From an uncultured Chloroflexota bacterium (GTDB lineage Bacteria; Chloroflexota; Anaerolineae; Aggregatilineales; Phototrophicaceae), in contig CALMDI010000881.1 in the NCBI GenBank assembly GCA_937864975.1, forward strand, positions 1-6,889: DNA of 6,889 nucleotides, given 5' to 3'. Positions 1 through 5,956 of this stretch are shown here, one piece after another. The translations under genes and the position numbers were made by a program. Positions within the stretch are counted from its first letter, which is position 1, and every line of letters starts with the position of its first letter. The notes under the pieces are model-generated. The model did no database searches and was not told the origin of the DNA. It worked only from the letters and a program-made list of their open reading frames with translations.

Positions 1-976
1 CGGCGCCGAGGGTCTCGAGCGTGTCCGATCGGATTCGGCGCGCTTTCTCGAGCAGTCTCTTCGACTCGCTCATGTAGAAGGCGTCCGGCCACTGCGGCGC
101 CGCCGACGCGGCGAGAGAGACCGGCCTGGCCGCGGTCACCGCGGCGCCAGCCTCGCTCTTGGCGGCGACGGGCTCTGCTGCCGCCACCCCGTTGCCCTGC
201 TCCGAGTCGGCCGGGTCGAGAACGATTTCGAGCTCGCTCTGCACGCGCCCGCGACTGTCGACCAGGACTTTTCGATAACCGTCTTTCCCGCGCAAATATT
301 GATCGTAATACTGCTCGAGCCCGCCCTTGCCGATAATGTCGCCCGGTTTGAAGCCGACGAATTCGGGTTTTTCGAGCTGTTTCGGACTGATCTCTCCGAC
401 GTAGCCCAAAACGTGCGCCATCATCTTGCCGTAAGGATAATTTCTCTGCGGGCGCAGCTCGATATGCAGTTCCGGGAATTCCAGCGAATGCGCCTGCACC
501 CATGCGATAGCCTGAGGCGTGGCGTTTTCCTTGATGACCATCGTTTCAAAGCCGGGCTGTTTTTTGATCCAGTCGAGACGTTCGATCTGCACCATCAACC
601 CCTCGTCTTTGGGAAGCTCCTGCAAGATCGGTCGAAGCTCGACCAGTCGCTTCCATTCTGGCTTCATCCGATGGGTGTTGCGATGCGAGAAATAGGCGGA
701 TACGGCAATGTCGCGCGGGTCGCGCACGACGTGAAAGCCGCGAAAATCGCCGAAAGCGTCGAGATGCGCGTAATCGGCGTCGCCAAACGTGACAACATCC
801 GGTTTTTCTGTCTCAATAAAGCGGCGAATGTCGCCGTTGGGAATCTGGGGACGATAGATCGACTTGTAACGCAGCCCAAGCTCTTTGCAGACCGAGCGCA
901 GGTGAAGCTGAATCCAGCGGGACGCGCACTTGTGATGCCCGAAGTAAACAGGAAGAGGTCGCGGTGCTGTTGTCAT
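1..976 (-). CDS. Mosaic ORF: sulfotransferase N-terminal half fused in frame to PBP2 dimerisation-domain fragment (3' end outside window)
   Basis: The frame is open from ATG 976-974 to the left edge (325 codons, no stop). Residues 1-~128 look like the N-terminal half of a sulfotransferase. They have a PAPS 5'-phosphosulfate-loop-like motif (YFGHHKCASRW, 11-21), the 3'-phosphate motif (VVRDPRDIAVSAYFSH, 83-98) and the LQELPKDEGL segment. The C-terminal half of that fold, with its GxxGxxK region, is absent. From ~131 to ~250 the sequence is instead the C-terminal part of a class B PBP2 (MrdA-type) dimerisation domain: VIKENATP (147-154), YPYGKMMAHVLGYVGEIS (180-197), KPGDIIGKGGLEQYYD (210-225) and VDSRGRV (239-245). 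The PBP2 membrane anchor and the RGxIxDRNG motif are missing. No transpeptidase domain (SxxK, SxN, KTG) follows inside the window. Residues ~254-325 are an Ala-rich linker and a charged segment I do not recognise. The start fits the family, but the Shine-Dalgarno is poor (GAGG only 2 nt from ATG). It may be a pseudogene or an assembly chimera. Confidence 0.75.
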   Translation of the reverse strand, partial: MTTAPRPLPVYFGHHKCASRWIQLHLRSVCKELGLRYKSIYRPQIPNGDIRRFIETEKPDVVTFGDADYAHLDAFGDFRGFHVVRDPRDIAVSAYFSHRNTHRMKPEWKRLVELRPILQELPKDEGLMVQIERLDWIKKQPGFETMVIKENATPQAIAWVQAHSLEFPELHIELRPQRNYPYGKMMAHVLGYVGEISPKQLEKPEFVGFKPGDIIGKGGLEQYYDQYLRGKDGYRKVLVDSRGRVQSELEIVLDPADSEQGNGVAAAEPVAAKSEAGAAVTAARPVSLAASAAPQWPDAFYMSESKRLLEKARRIRSDTLETLGA

Positions 977-997
977 TGCCTCAAACTTCGCTAGGAT
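970..997 (+). promoter_or_regulatory. Candidate promoter of the NIF3-like gene
   Basis: TTGTCA (970-975, five of six matches to TTGACA), a 16-bp spacer and TAGGAT (992-997, four of six matches to TATAAT) point towards the gene at 1035. A transcript starting near 1004 would carry a leader of about 30 nt with the Shine-Dalgarno AAGGA at 1024-1028. The -35 box overlaps the start codon of the divergent gene at 976. The assignment rests on consensus matching only. Confidence 0.35.
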
Positions 998-1034
998 TCA
1001 CGCAGCCCGGTTGAGCGAGGAACAAGGATACACG

Positions 1035-1376
1035 ATGAGCGCCCCCTATCACCAGATACAGATTGTCGTCTCCGTGCCTGCCCTGCACCTGCACGCCGTC
1101 CTCGACGCGATGGCGGACGCGGGCGCGGGCGTCATCGGCAATTACACGCACTGCTCCTATCGCAGTATCGGCACCGGACGCTTCAAGCCGGACAGCAGCG
1201 CCGACCCCGCCTATGGACAAAAAGAGGCGATCAGCGAGGTCGAGGAGTATCGCATTGAGACCATTTGCGCGCGGGATCGCGTGAAAGTGGTGTGCGCCGC
1301 GATCCGCGCCGCGCACCCATACGAGGAGCCGATGCTTTATCTATTTCCGCTGCTGGACGAGAACGACTTTACATAG
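1035..1376 (+). CDS. Stand-alone NIF3/YqfO-type inserted (CutA-like) domain protein
   Basis: This 113-residue protein matches the small alpha/beta domain that is inserted in longer NIF3/YqfO (DUF34-type) proteins and also occurs alone. Visible signatures are GVIGNYTHCSYRS near residues 31-43, the GxFKPDSSADPAYG stretch that follows, an EEYRIE strand and the closing HPYEEP motif before LYLFPL. The metal-binding NIF3 core is not present, so this is not a truncated NIF3 enzyme but the short version found in many bacteria. Its biochemical role is not established. The start at ATG 1035 is supported by AAGGA at 1024-1028, 6 nt upstream. A TTG at 1011 would add eight residues and lies in front of that ribosome site. 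The gene is transcribed away from the mosaic gene at 976. Its TAG stop overlaps the first bases of an inverted repeat that probably serves as its transcript end. Confidence 0.8.
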   Translation: MSAPYHQIQIVVSVPALHLHAVLDAMADAGAGVIGNYTHCSYRSIGTGRFKPDSSADPAYGQKEAISEVEEYRIETICARDRVKVVCAAIRAAHPYEEPMLYLFPLLDENDFT

Positions 1377-1405
1377 GTTCGAGGACTGAGGGTGGAACGA
1401 AACAC

Positions 1406-1410
1406 ATCCT
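1406..1410. repeat. Target site duplication, left copy
   Basis: ATCCT lies directly before the left terminal repeat and is repeated exactly at 2317-2321. It falls in the 12-nt loop of the interrupted hairpin. Direct repeats of this size are within the range known for IS982-type elements. Confidence 0.85.
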
Positions 1411-1425
1411 ACCCTGATTGCTAGT
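1411..1425. repeat. IS982-type left terminal inverted repeat
   Basis: ACCCTGATTGCTAGT pairs with the reverse complement of 2302-2316, with 14 of 15 bases identical. The transposase stop codon (TAG read on the minus strand, 1421-1423) lies inside this repeat, so the gene ends within the element's tip. Confidence 0.88.
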
Positions 1426-2236
1426 CGGTGACGATGTTGGTGAAGGCGAGGGCGAGCAGACTGGCCCAGGCTTTCAAATCAAAGCCATGATTGGTACGAG
1501 CATGAAGCTGTTGAATGCCCATCGCTTCCAGTTGACTGTTGACCGTTTCGATGCGCTTGCGATAGTGCGCCAAGTCGTAATCATCCGCCCAGGAGTTGGG
1601 CGTCATGTTTTTGCGGCGCACCGAAACCAAGCGCACGCCACTGGCGTCGAAGATGCTGGCCGCATCGGGGTCAGAAATGTAGCCTTTATCACCAAAGACC
1701 GCCGCGCCAGGCGGCAGGATGACAGTCAGTTCATGCACCGGGGTCAAATCGTGATAGGCGGCAGGCAGCAAGTCAAAGCTGACCGGAATCCCGTCGGTGG
1801 TACAGATCAGATGCAAGCGCCAGCCGAAGAATTTCTCGTCTTTGGCAGCACAGTAGCCACAGAAGGCGCGTCCGCGCACCTTTTTACAGCGCCGCGCCCG
1901 CACCCGCTTGCAGACCGGCAGCGGCAGACTGTCAATGATGAAGGTTTCTCCCTGGCTGAACAGTTCACCCATCAGCACGACCATCCCATAGAGCCAATCG
2001 CGCAGCTTATGCAACTGCCGGTTGAAGCGCGAGACACTCCGGCGGTTAACATAGCCCAAGCGGATCAGCAGGCTCAAGGCGCGTTCATGATGGTTCTGAA
2101 AGTATTTGGCTGCCAGCACCGCCACCGTCAAAGTCTCCGCCGCATGTCCTGTCGCTCGACAATCGTCTTGAAAGCCCCAGGCTTTCAAAAGGTCATCGAT
2201 GATCACGTAGGTGGTTACAATATAGGTGTCGTTCAT
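1421..2236 (-). CDS. IS982-family DDE transposase
   Basis: This 271-residue transposase is the only gene of the insertion sequence and catalyses its excision and integration. The catalytic triad is visible: D102 in FIIDSLPLPVC, D183 in VFGDKGYISD and E230 in YRKRIETVNSQLE. Between them lie the family-typical CGYCAAKDEKFFGWRLHL block (126-143) and YHDLTP (161-166). The N-terminal region (LLIRLGYVNRRSVSRFNRQL) resembles the helix-turn-helix part of the family. I chose ATG 2236 because the family usually starts a few residues before the VIIDDLLKAW-like segment. An in-frame ATG at 2290 would give 289 residues, and a TTG at 2302 lies in the right terminal repeat. No strong Shine-Dalgarno settles this. 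All key residues are present and no frameshift is seen, so the protein is probably active. Confidence 0.93.
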   Translation of the reverse strand: MNDTYIVTTYVIIDDLLKAWGFQDDCRATGHAAETLTVAVLAAKYFQNHHERALSLLIRLGYVNRRSVSRFNRQLHKLRDWLYGMVVLMGELFSQGETFIIDSLPLPVCKRVRARRCKKVRGRAFCGYCAAKDEKFFGWRLHLICTTDGIPVSFDLLPAAYHDLTPVHELTVILPPGAAVFGDKGYISDPDAASIFDASGVRLVSVRRKNMTPNSWADDYDLAHYRKRIETVNSQLEAMGIQQLHARTNHGFDLKAWASLLALAFTNIVTD

Positions 2237-2301
2237 GTTGACCGCTCGCTGATGGGTGTGTGGTAACTCCCATTGTAGCGACGGCGGCATGAACGACTTC
2301 A

Positions 2302-2316
2302 ACTAGCAATCACGGT
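2302..2316. repeat. IS982-type right terminal inverted repeat
   Basis: Read on the minus strand this is ACCGTGATTGCTAGT, matching the left end at 1411-1425 except at the fourth base. It is followed at once by the ATCCT duplication. Confidence 0.88.
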
Positions 2317-2321
2317 ATCCT
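2317..2321. repeat. Target site duplication, right copy
   Basis: ATCCT lies directly after the right terminal repeat and is identical to 1406-1410. Extending the match by one base fails on both sides, so the duplication is exactly 5 bp. Confidence 0.85.
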
Positions 2322-2384
2322 ACGTTCCACCGCGAACATCGCATTTACTCAATCCTCGTCGCACAGTCCTCGAACCTTATCCTT

Positions 2385-3875
2385 CTAGTCGAAGCGCTGC
2401 GCGAGAACGAGGATGAAGCTTCCGTGGGTCGGCGGTCTGCCCTCCCCGCTAAACCGTGCTGCCCGGAGGTAGTAGACGCCGGTCGCGGGCAGGGCGAATC
2501 GGTCGATGCGCGCATTCTGGCTGCCGTCGGCGTCGTCGTTGCCGGTGAGTTCGCGCTGCGCCGCATCCAGAACCGACACGACCGGGTCGAGGTCACCATC
2601 TCCGCGCGTCATCGCGGCGGTAATCACGTCGCCCTGCTGTCCAAAAAAGGCATACAACCGCTGCGGGGTGGCATCGTCAATACTGCCGGTGATCGTGCTT
2701 CCGTACGGAATGAACTGCATGTCTGTTGGCACGTTTTCCAGCGCGTTCCCCTTGCGCTCGAACGACAGCCGATAGCGCCCTGCCGTCTGCCCCACCTCAC
2801 GCTCGAAGCGCGTGGCAATAATTGTGTAGGTTCCGTCCGCCGGTATAAGGAAGTTCTCAATCGCGGAATTCTGGCTGCCCTCGACGTCGTCGTTCGCGGT
2901 CAGTTCGACACCCGTGTCGGTCGCAATCGCCAGAAACGAATCGATGGAGCCATTGAGCCGCTCCATCCGCACGCTCACGACTTCGTTCGCCTGCGCGTCG
3001 AATTGATAGAATCGAGCGTAATGCTCGTTTGAAAGCTCACCTTCCATCGGCAGGTCTTCCAGCACCGGCAGCGCCGCTGCCAGCGAATTGCCCATGCCGC
3101 TGTTCACCGCTTCTTCGAGGATGAGGCTGAAACCGCCCGCGCTCCTGCCCGCCGCCTGTCCAAAGCGGGACGCGATAATGACATACGTGCCGTCCTCCTC
3201 GACCACCAGATTGCTGATCTCGGCATCGAGCGAGCCGGAACCCGGCATGTCGTCATTGTCCGCGACGACCAGCGCGTTCTGGTTCACTACCTGCAAATAC
3301 GTATCCAGGTTGCCTGAAATCCGCTGCATTTGAATATTGACGATGTCGCCGCGCCGGGCGCGGAAGCTGTAGTAGATTTGCGGGGTCACGTCGCTGATCT
3401 CGTTGATAATCGTGTCGCCGTAGCGCAGCGCGCTGCCGCTGGCGGAGCTGACGCCGACCCGCTCTATCGTCAGATCATAGGTGCCGGAAGTGGTGCCAAG
3501 CGCATAGCCAAACCGCGCGACGACGAGCAGATAGCGGTCGCTCCGGGGCAGGCGCAGCGATTCGAGGCGGAGGTCTCGACTGCTGCCCATGTCGTCGAAG
3601 TGCGCCAGCGGCACGCCATCCGCGTCGAGCACGGTCAGCATCGGGTCGAGATCGCCCGTTTTGGTCGTGAGGGTGACGGAAACCACTTCCCCGCGCATCC
3701 CGTCGAAGGCGTAAATAGCGCGAGGCGCGGCATTCCCCAGCGTGCCCGTGATACGCAAGCCGTAGTCAATGCCGATGACGTCCACCTGTGCCGCCGTCAC
3801 AAGCGGATCGGTCGTTTGCGCGCGGGCGGGCAGCGCGGCAAAAATGAGCAGGAAAAGGAGGGTTCGCAAGCGCAT
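2385..3875 (-). CDS. Secreted protein of four tandem PPC (pre-peptidase C-terminal-type) domains
   Basis: This 496-residue exported protein starts with a Sec signal peptide: basic MRLR, a hydrophobic LLFLLIFAAL core and an AxA cleavage site in PARA-QT near residue 19. The mature part is four divergent copies of a beta-rich unit of about 105 residues, roughly 37-139, 151-254, 270-374 and 390-493. Each copy has a GxLDxxL-type strand (GDLDPML 74-80, GNLDTYL 188-194, GSIDSFL 309-315, GDLDPVV 427-433), an acidic DD turn (NDD in copies 2-4, FDD in copy 1), and a closing DGTY-like strand ending in ARF, SRF, TRF or ARF. These are hallmarks of PPC domains, which usually accompany secreted peptidases. 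No peptidase domain and no C-terminal anchor are present, so a binding or scaffold role outside the membrane is an inference. ATG 3875 is preferred over ATG 3896 because the latter lies upstream of the -10 box and would put extra residues before the signal peptide. Confidence 0.85.
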   Translation of the reverse strand: MRLRTLLFLLIFAALPARAQTTDPLVTAAQVDVIGIDYGLRITGTLGNAAPRAIYAFDGMRGEVVSVTLTTKTGDLDPMLTVLDADGVPLAHFDDMGSSRDLRLESLRLPRSDRYLLVVARFGYALGTTSGTYDLTIERVGVSSASGSALRYGDTIINEISDVTPQIYYSFRARRGDIVNIQMQRISGNLDTYLQVVNQNALVVADNDDMPGSGSLDAEISNLVVEEDGTYVIIASRFGQAAGRSAGGFSLILEEAVNSGMGNSLAAALPVLEDLPMEGELSNEHYARFYQFDAQANEVVSVRMERLNGSIDSFLAIATDTGVELTANDDVEGSQNSAIENFLIPADGTYTIIATRFEREVGQTAGRYRLSFERKGNALENVPTDMQFIPYGSTITGSIDDATPQRLYAFFGQQGDVITAAMTRGDGDLDPVVSVLDAAQRELTGNDDADGSQNARIDRFALPATGVYYLRAARFSGEGRPPTHGSFILVLAQRFD

Positions 3876-3882
3876 AGGCTGA

Positions 3883-3888
3883 ATTATA
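3883..3888 (-). promoter_or_regulatory. Perfect -10 box, likely leaderless promoter of the PPC-domain gene
   Basis: Read on the minus strand this is TATAAT, 7 nt before ATG 3875. Transcription would begin at or next to the start codon, and no Shine-Dalgarno is present in the intervening bases. A -35 hexamer is not recognisable at the usual distance, where the sequence is a GC-only run. Confidence 0.45.
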
Positions 3889-4013
3889 TATCCCATGCGC
3901 GGCGCGCGCTGTTCGGCGCGAGGGTTAAAACGGCGGTCGCTATCGCAGTGACATGGGGATTAGCCACTGAAGGCGAAAAGCGGTGCGACAGTCGTGGTCG
4001 CGCATATTACTCT

Positions 4014-4409
4014 CTAGCCCGTCAACACACCCCGCTCGCCGCTGGGGTGCAGATAGCGTTTGACGAGGGCTTTCAATTCCTTGACGTCATAGGGCTTGGT
4101 CAGATATTCGTCGGCGCCCGCGGCAAAGGCGCGCGCCTTGTCCGCCGCGTCGGAGCGCGCGGAGATCACTATGATGGGAGTCATCGCGGAGATGTCATCC
4201 AGTTCTTTGATCGCGCGGGTTGCTTCCCACCCGGTCCCATTGTGCAGGACGAGATCCATAAAAATCAGGCGGGGTCGTAACAGCCGCGCCAGCTCGATAG
4301 CGTCTTCCTGAACCGACGCCGTAACAACCTGATAATTTTCGAGCAGAAGCTGGGTGGTCACCAGAATTAAATTGCGTGGCTCGTCGTTCACGCAAAGAAT
4401 GAGATCCAT
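4014..4409 (-). CDS. Single-domain response regulator (CheY-like receiver)
   Basis: The 131-residue protein is one receiver domain with no output domain. The phosphoacceptor is D52 in LIFMDLVL. The acidic pocket is D9-E10 in LCVNDEPRN, where the more usual DDE has become NDE. The switch serine is S83 in IIVISA and the conserved lysine is K105 in EYLTKPYD. All residues needed for phosphorylation are therefore present. Such proteins relay phosphate in phosphorelays or act by protein contact. No histidine kinase lies in the window, so the partner is unknown. A strong Shine-Dalgarno (GAGGAA, 4422-4417) 7 nt before ATG 4409 fixes the start. The gene diverges from the small SpoIIAA-like gene at 4598 and lies upstream of, on the same strand as, the PPC-domain gene, but the latter has its own -10 box. 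Confidence 0.9.
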   Translation of the reverse strand: MDLILCVNDEPRNLILVTTQLLLENYQVVTASVQEDAIELARLLRPRLIFMDLVLHNGTGWEATRAIKELDDISAMTPIIVISARSDAADKARAFAAGADEYLTKPYDVKELKALVKRYLHPSGERGVLTG

Positions 4410-4597
4410 AGCTTAATTCCTCACTGCAATGATATCTGTGTACACTGGCGTTGATGACACGAAAACCCACCGAAGCTCGGATCGCCCGGAAAAATCACCG
4501 AACGATCTTTCAAAATTTTGCTGTTTCTGCTTACGTCTACCATCTTACGCTATATTAAAGTAGAGTGCGCGCCGAATCAAATAGAGACTAAAGGCAA
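4410..4597. promoter_or_regulatory. Divergent intergenic control region (188 bp)
   Basis: This gap separates the response regulator from the divergent gene at 4598 and is visibly richer in A+T than its surroundings. For the leftward gene it holds the ribosome site GAGGAA (4417-4422) and a possible -10, TATCAT on the minus strand (4429-4434), without a good -35. For the rightward gene it holds a -10-like TATATT (4551-4556) and AAAGG (4590-4594) just before the start. An 8-bp palindrome GTGTACAC (4438-4445) is a possible operator. None of these is more than a pattern match. Confidence 0.35.
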
Positions 4598-5005
4598 ATG
4601 ACAGACGGGTCGGTCGAACAGGGTCTTGAGCACCATCTGCATACAACCGGCATTCACGAATTCGTGTTTCACGAATCCAGCCACCGGATCGTGGATGTGT
4701 GGCTATCACACACCACCGCGATAGCGAAGACGACACCCTCTACGACAATCGTTCGCTATCTTCTCGTGTACAGCAGCAAGGATATGCTGCCGCTGATGCA
4801 CGTCTTTAGCCGTCTTCAGAAATTGATCCGGGAAATGCCCGACCGGCATTATACGCGCGTCGCCGTGATGCACCAGCCGAATTTTATGGTGTCGATTGCC
4901 CAACTGTTCATCAAAGCGCTCGGCACCGGCGACAAAGACCGCGTTCGATTTTTCTCGCTCGACGACCGCGAAGCAGCGGTCGCGTGGCTTCTACGCGACG
5001 ATTGA
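4598..5005 (+). CDS. Small SpoIIAA/STAS-like protein of unknown function
   Basis: I do not recognise a named family with certainty. The 135-residue soluble protein has no signal peptide or membrane segment. Its layout recalls SpoIIAA-like (STAS-type) single-domain proteins: an initial strand ending FVFHESSHRIVDVWL, a hydrophobic strand TIVRYLLVYSS (45-55), a long helix carrying MHVFSRLQKLIREMP, a second strand RVAVMHQP (87-94), a helix, and a final FFSLDDREAAVAWLL (118-132). The last motif, with AxxWL near the C-terminus, is the most telling, since SpoIIAA-like proteins commonly end this way. The start is ATG 4598, preceded by AAAGG at 4590-4594 at a rather short 3-nt spacing. It shares a control region with the divergent receiver protein, so a part in the same signalling process is possible but unproven. 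It converges on surE with 24 bp between stops. Confidence 0.65.
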   Translation: MTDGSVEQGLEHHLHTTGIHEFVFHESSHRIVDVWLSHTTAIAKTTPSTTIVRYLLVYSSKDMLPLMHVFSRLQKLIREMPDRHYTRVAVMHQPNFMVSIAQLFIKALGTGDKDRVRFFSLDDREAAVAWLLRDD

Positions 5006-5029
5006 GCCGCCGCCGCGCTCGATGCCGCC

Positions 5030-5950
5030 TCACGATTCGCGTTTCTTCGCGATCTGCTTGACCTTTTCGCGCGTTCGCCCATTGCCCTCGCCCGGCACGC
5101 CCACGCGCCGGACTTCACCCTTCAGAAGCTGCGCCAGCCGGTACATATCCGTACGCGAGGTCATGTCGAGGCTGATCGGCGTGATCGAGACGATGCCGTC
5201 CTGCAGCACCGTATACACGTCCGAGTTCGGCTCGGCGCTGGCGGGGTCGGTGTCCAGCTTGTAACCCAGCCGCCCGATATCCGAAAGCGCCACGCGCTCC
5301 GGTCGGGTGGGCCAGTACACGCGGTTGCGCGAGAGGCGGGTCACGCGCCACGGCGTGTCCACCGTCGCGCTCAACGGCACGTCAATTTTGAGCACGTCGA
5401 CGTCGTCGGGCGCGTCGTGGTTCATCATCCACAAGCCGAACAGGCGCGCGAAATAGGCGGCGGGTCCGAAGTCGACGTCGCGAGAATAGCTCAAATGTAA
5501 ATCGGTCTGGGTCTGCTGCGAGACGGCAATCGCAGGAATGCTGAGGCTCGCGGCTTCCAGCGCCGCCCCCACCGTGCCGGAGATGGTCACGCCGTTCCCG
5601 GTATTCTCGCCGTAGTTGATTCCCGCCACGACCAGCGCGGGCAGTCGATCCGACAATTCGAGCACGCCATGCTGAACCGCCTGCGCGGGGGTGCCATCGA
5701 CGGCGTAAACCTTGTGCGCTGTCCCGGCAAACGTCCTCGTTTGCTCGTGGATGCGCCCTTCGCTGGTCACGGGCAGGCTGCGCCCCATGCCGGACTGCTG
5801 CAAGCGCGGCGCGACCACCAGAATGTCGCCCAGGTCGGCAAACGCTTCCGCCGCCGCCCACAGACCGGGCGACTCGATGCCATCGTCATTCGTCAGCAAA
5901 ATTAAAGGGCGTTGATCGCTCATCAACTGGGTCTCACGCTCGTTCGTCAT
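5030..5950 (-). CDS. surE: 5'/3'-nucleotidase SurE
   Basis: SurE is a metal-dependent cytoplasmic phosphatase that removes phosphate from nucleoside 5'- and 3'-monophosphates. The hallmark metal site is complete in this 306-residue protein: D22 and D23 in LLTNDDGIESPG (18-29), S53 in LQQSGMGRS, and N112 in AGINYGENTG. YAVDGTPAQAV (82-92) and ISGTVGAALEA (123-133) complete the family core. The C-terminal part contains the usual DGIVSITPISLDMT (251-264), followed by a basic tail ending REKVKQIAKKRES that is not part of the core. ATG 5950 is preferred because a good promoter ends 6 nt before it. ATG 5923 would give 297 residues and a shorter N-terminus closer to the family norm. A TTG at 5977 falls inside the promoter. 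The gene stands alone, with the unknown membrane-protein gene upstream on the same strand. Confidence 0.93.
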   Translation of the reverse strand: MTNERETQLMSDQRPLILLTNDDGIESPGLWAAAEAFADLGDILVVAPRLQQSGMGRSLPVTSEGRIHEQTRTFAGTAHKVYAVDGTPAQAVQHGVLELSDRLPALVVAGINYGENTGNGVTISGTVGAALEAASLSIPAIAVSQQTQTDLHLSYSRDVDFGPAAYFARLFGLWMMNHDAPDDVDVLKIDVPLSATVDTPWRVTRLSRNRVYWPTRPERVALSDIGRLGYKLDTDPASAEPNSDVYTVLQDGIVSITPISLDMTSRTDMYRLAQLLKGEVRRVGVPGEGNGRTREKVKQIAKKRES

Positions 5951-5956
5951 GCGCTC

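Larger units (their letters stand above)
1411..2316 (-). mobile_element. Complete IS982-family insertion sequence (906 bp)
   Basis: The element is bounded by 15-bp terminal inverted repeats that differ at one position and begin ACC, and it is flanked by the 5-bp duplication ATCCT. It holds one transposase gene on the minus strand covering nearly its full length. The family call rests on the transposase: its DDE residues are spaced and surrounded as in IS982, and the total length is typical. Intact ends, an exact duplication and an unbroken reading frame suggest a recent and possibly still active insertion. It disrupts no gene, having landed in the palindrome between two convergent genes. Confidence 0.92.
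1375..2377. repeat. Nested inverted repeat (likely bidirectional terminator or small palindromic element) split by an IS
   Basis: The outer arms are perfect 14-bp complements: AGGTTCGAGGACTG at 1375-1388 and CAGTCCTCGAACCT at 2364-2377. The inner arms are perfect 9-bp complements: GGTGGAACG at 1391-1399 and CGTTCCACC at 2323-2331. With the insertion sequence and one target copy removed, the ancestral element is about 92 bp. It would fold as an outer stem enclosing a 9-bp hairpin with a 12-nt loop and a second short hairpin (GCGA-ACA-TCGC, 2332-2342). It fills nearly the whole gap between two convergent genes, with the left arm touching the stop codon at 1374-1376 and the right arm 7 nt from the stop at 2385. 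That position suits a two-way terminator, although no T-run follows either arm. A MITE or other palindromic repeat is the alternative. Confidence 0.75.

Noticed and set aside
299..994. Plus-strand open frame of 231 codons
   Set aside because: It is codon-aligned antisense to the mosaic gene at 1-976. The minus-strand frame has recognisable sulfotransferase and PBP2 motifs, while this one has none.
1011..1034. TTG 1011 as start of the NIF3-like gene
   Set aside because: The Shine-Dalgarno AAGGA at 1024-1028 lies downstream of it and is well placed for ATG 1035.
1375..1388. GGTTCGA in the palindrome arm as a tRNA T-loop remnant
   Set aside because: There is no matching acceptor, D or anticodon stem and no CCA end. 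The bases are part of a perfect long inverted repeat, which explains them.
1418..2266. Plus-strand open frame of 282 codons
   Set aside because: It is antisense to the transposase gene, whose DDE residues and family blocks are on the minus strand.
3876..3896. ATG 3896 as start of the PPC-domain gene
   Set aside because: It lies upstream of the TATAAT box and adds seven residues before a normal signal peptide.
3330..4280. Plus-strand open frame of 316 codons
   Set aside because: It crosses antisense through the PPC-domain gene, its promoter and the receiver gene and shows no family motif; it is a product of high GC content.
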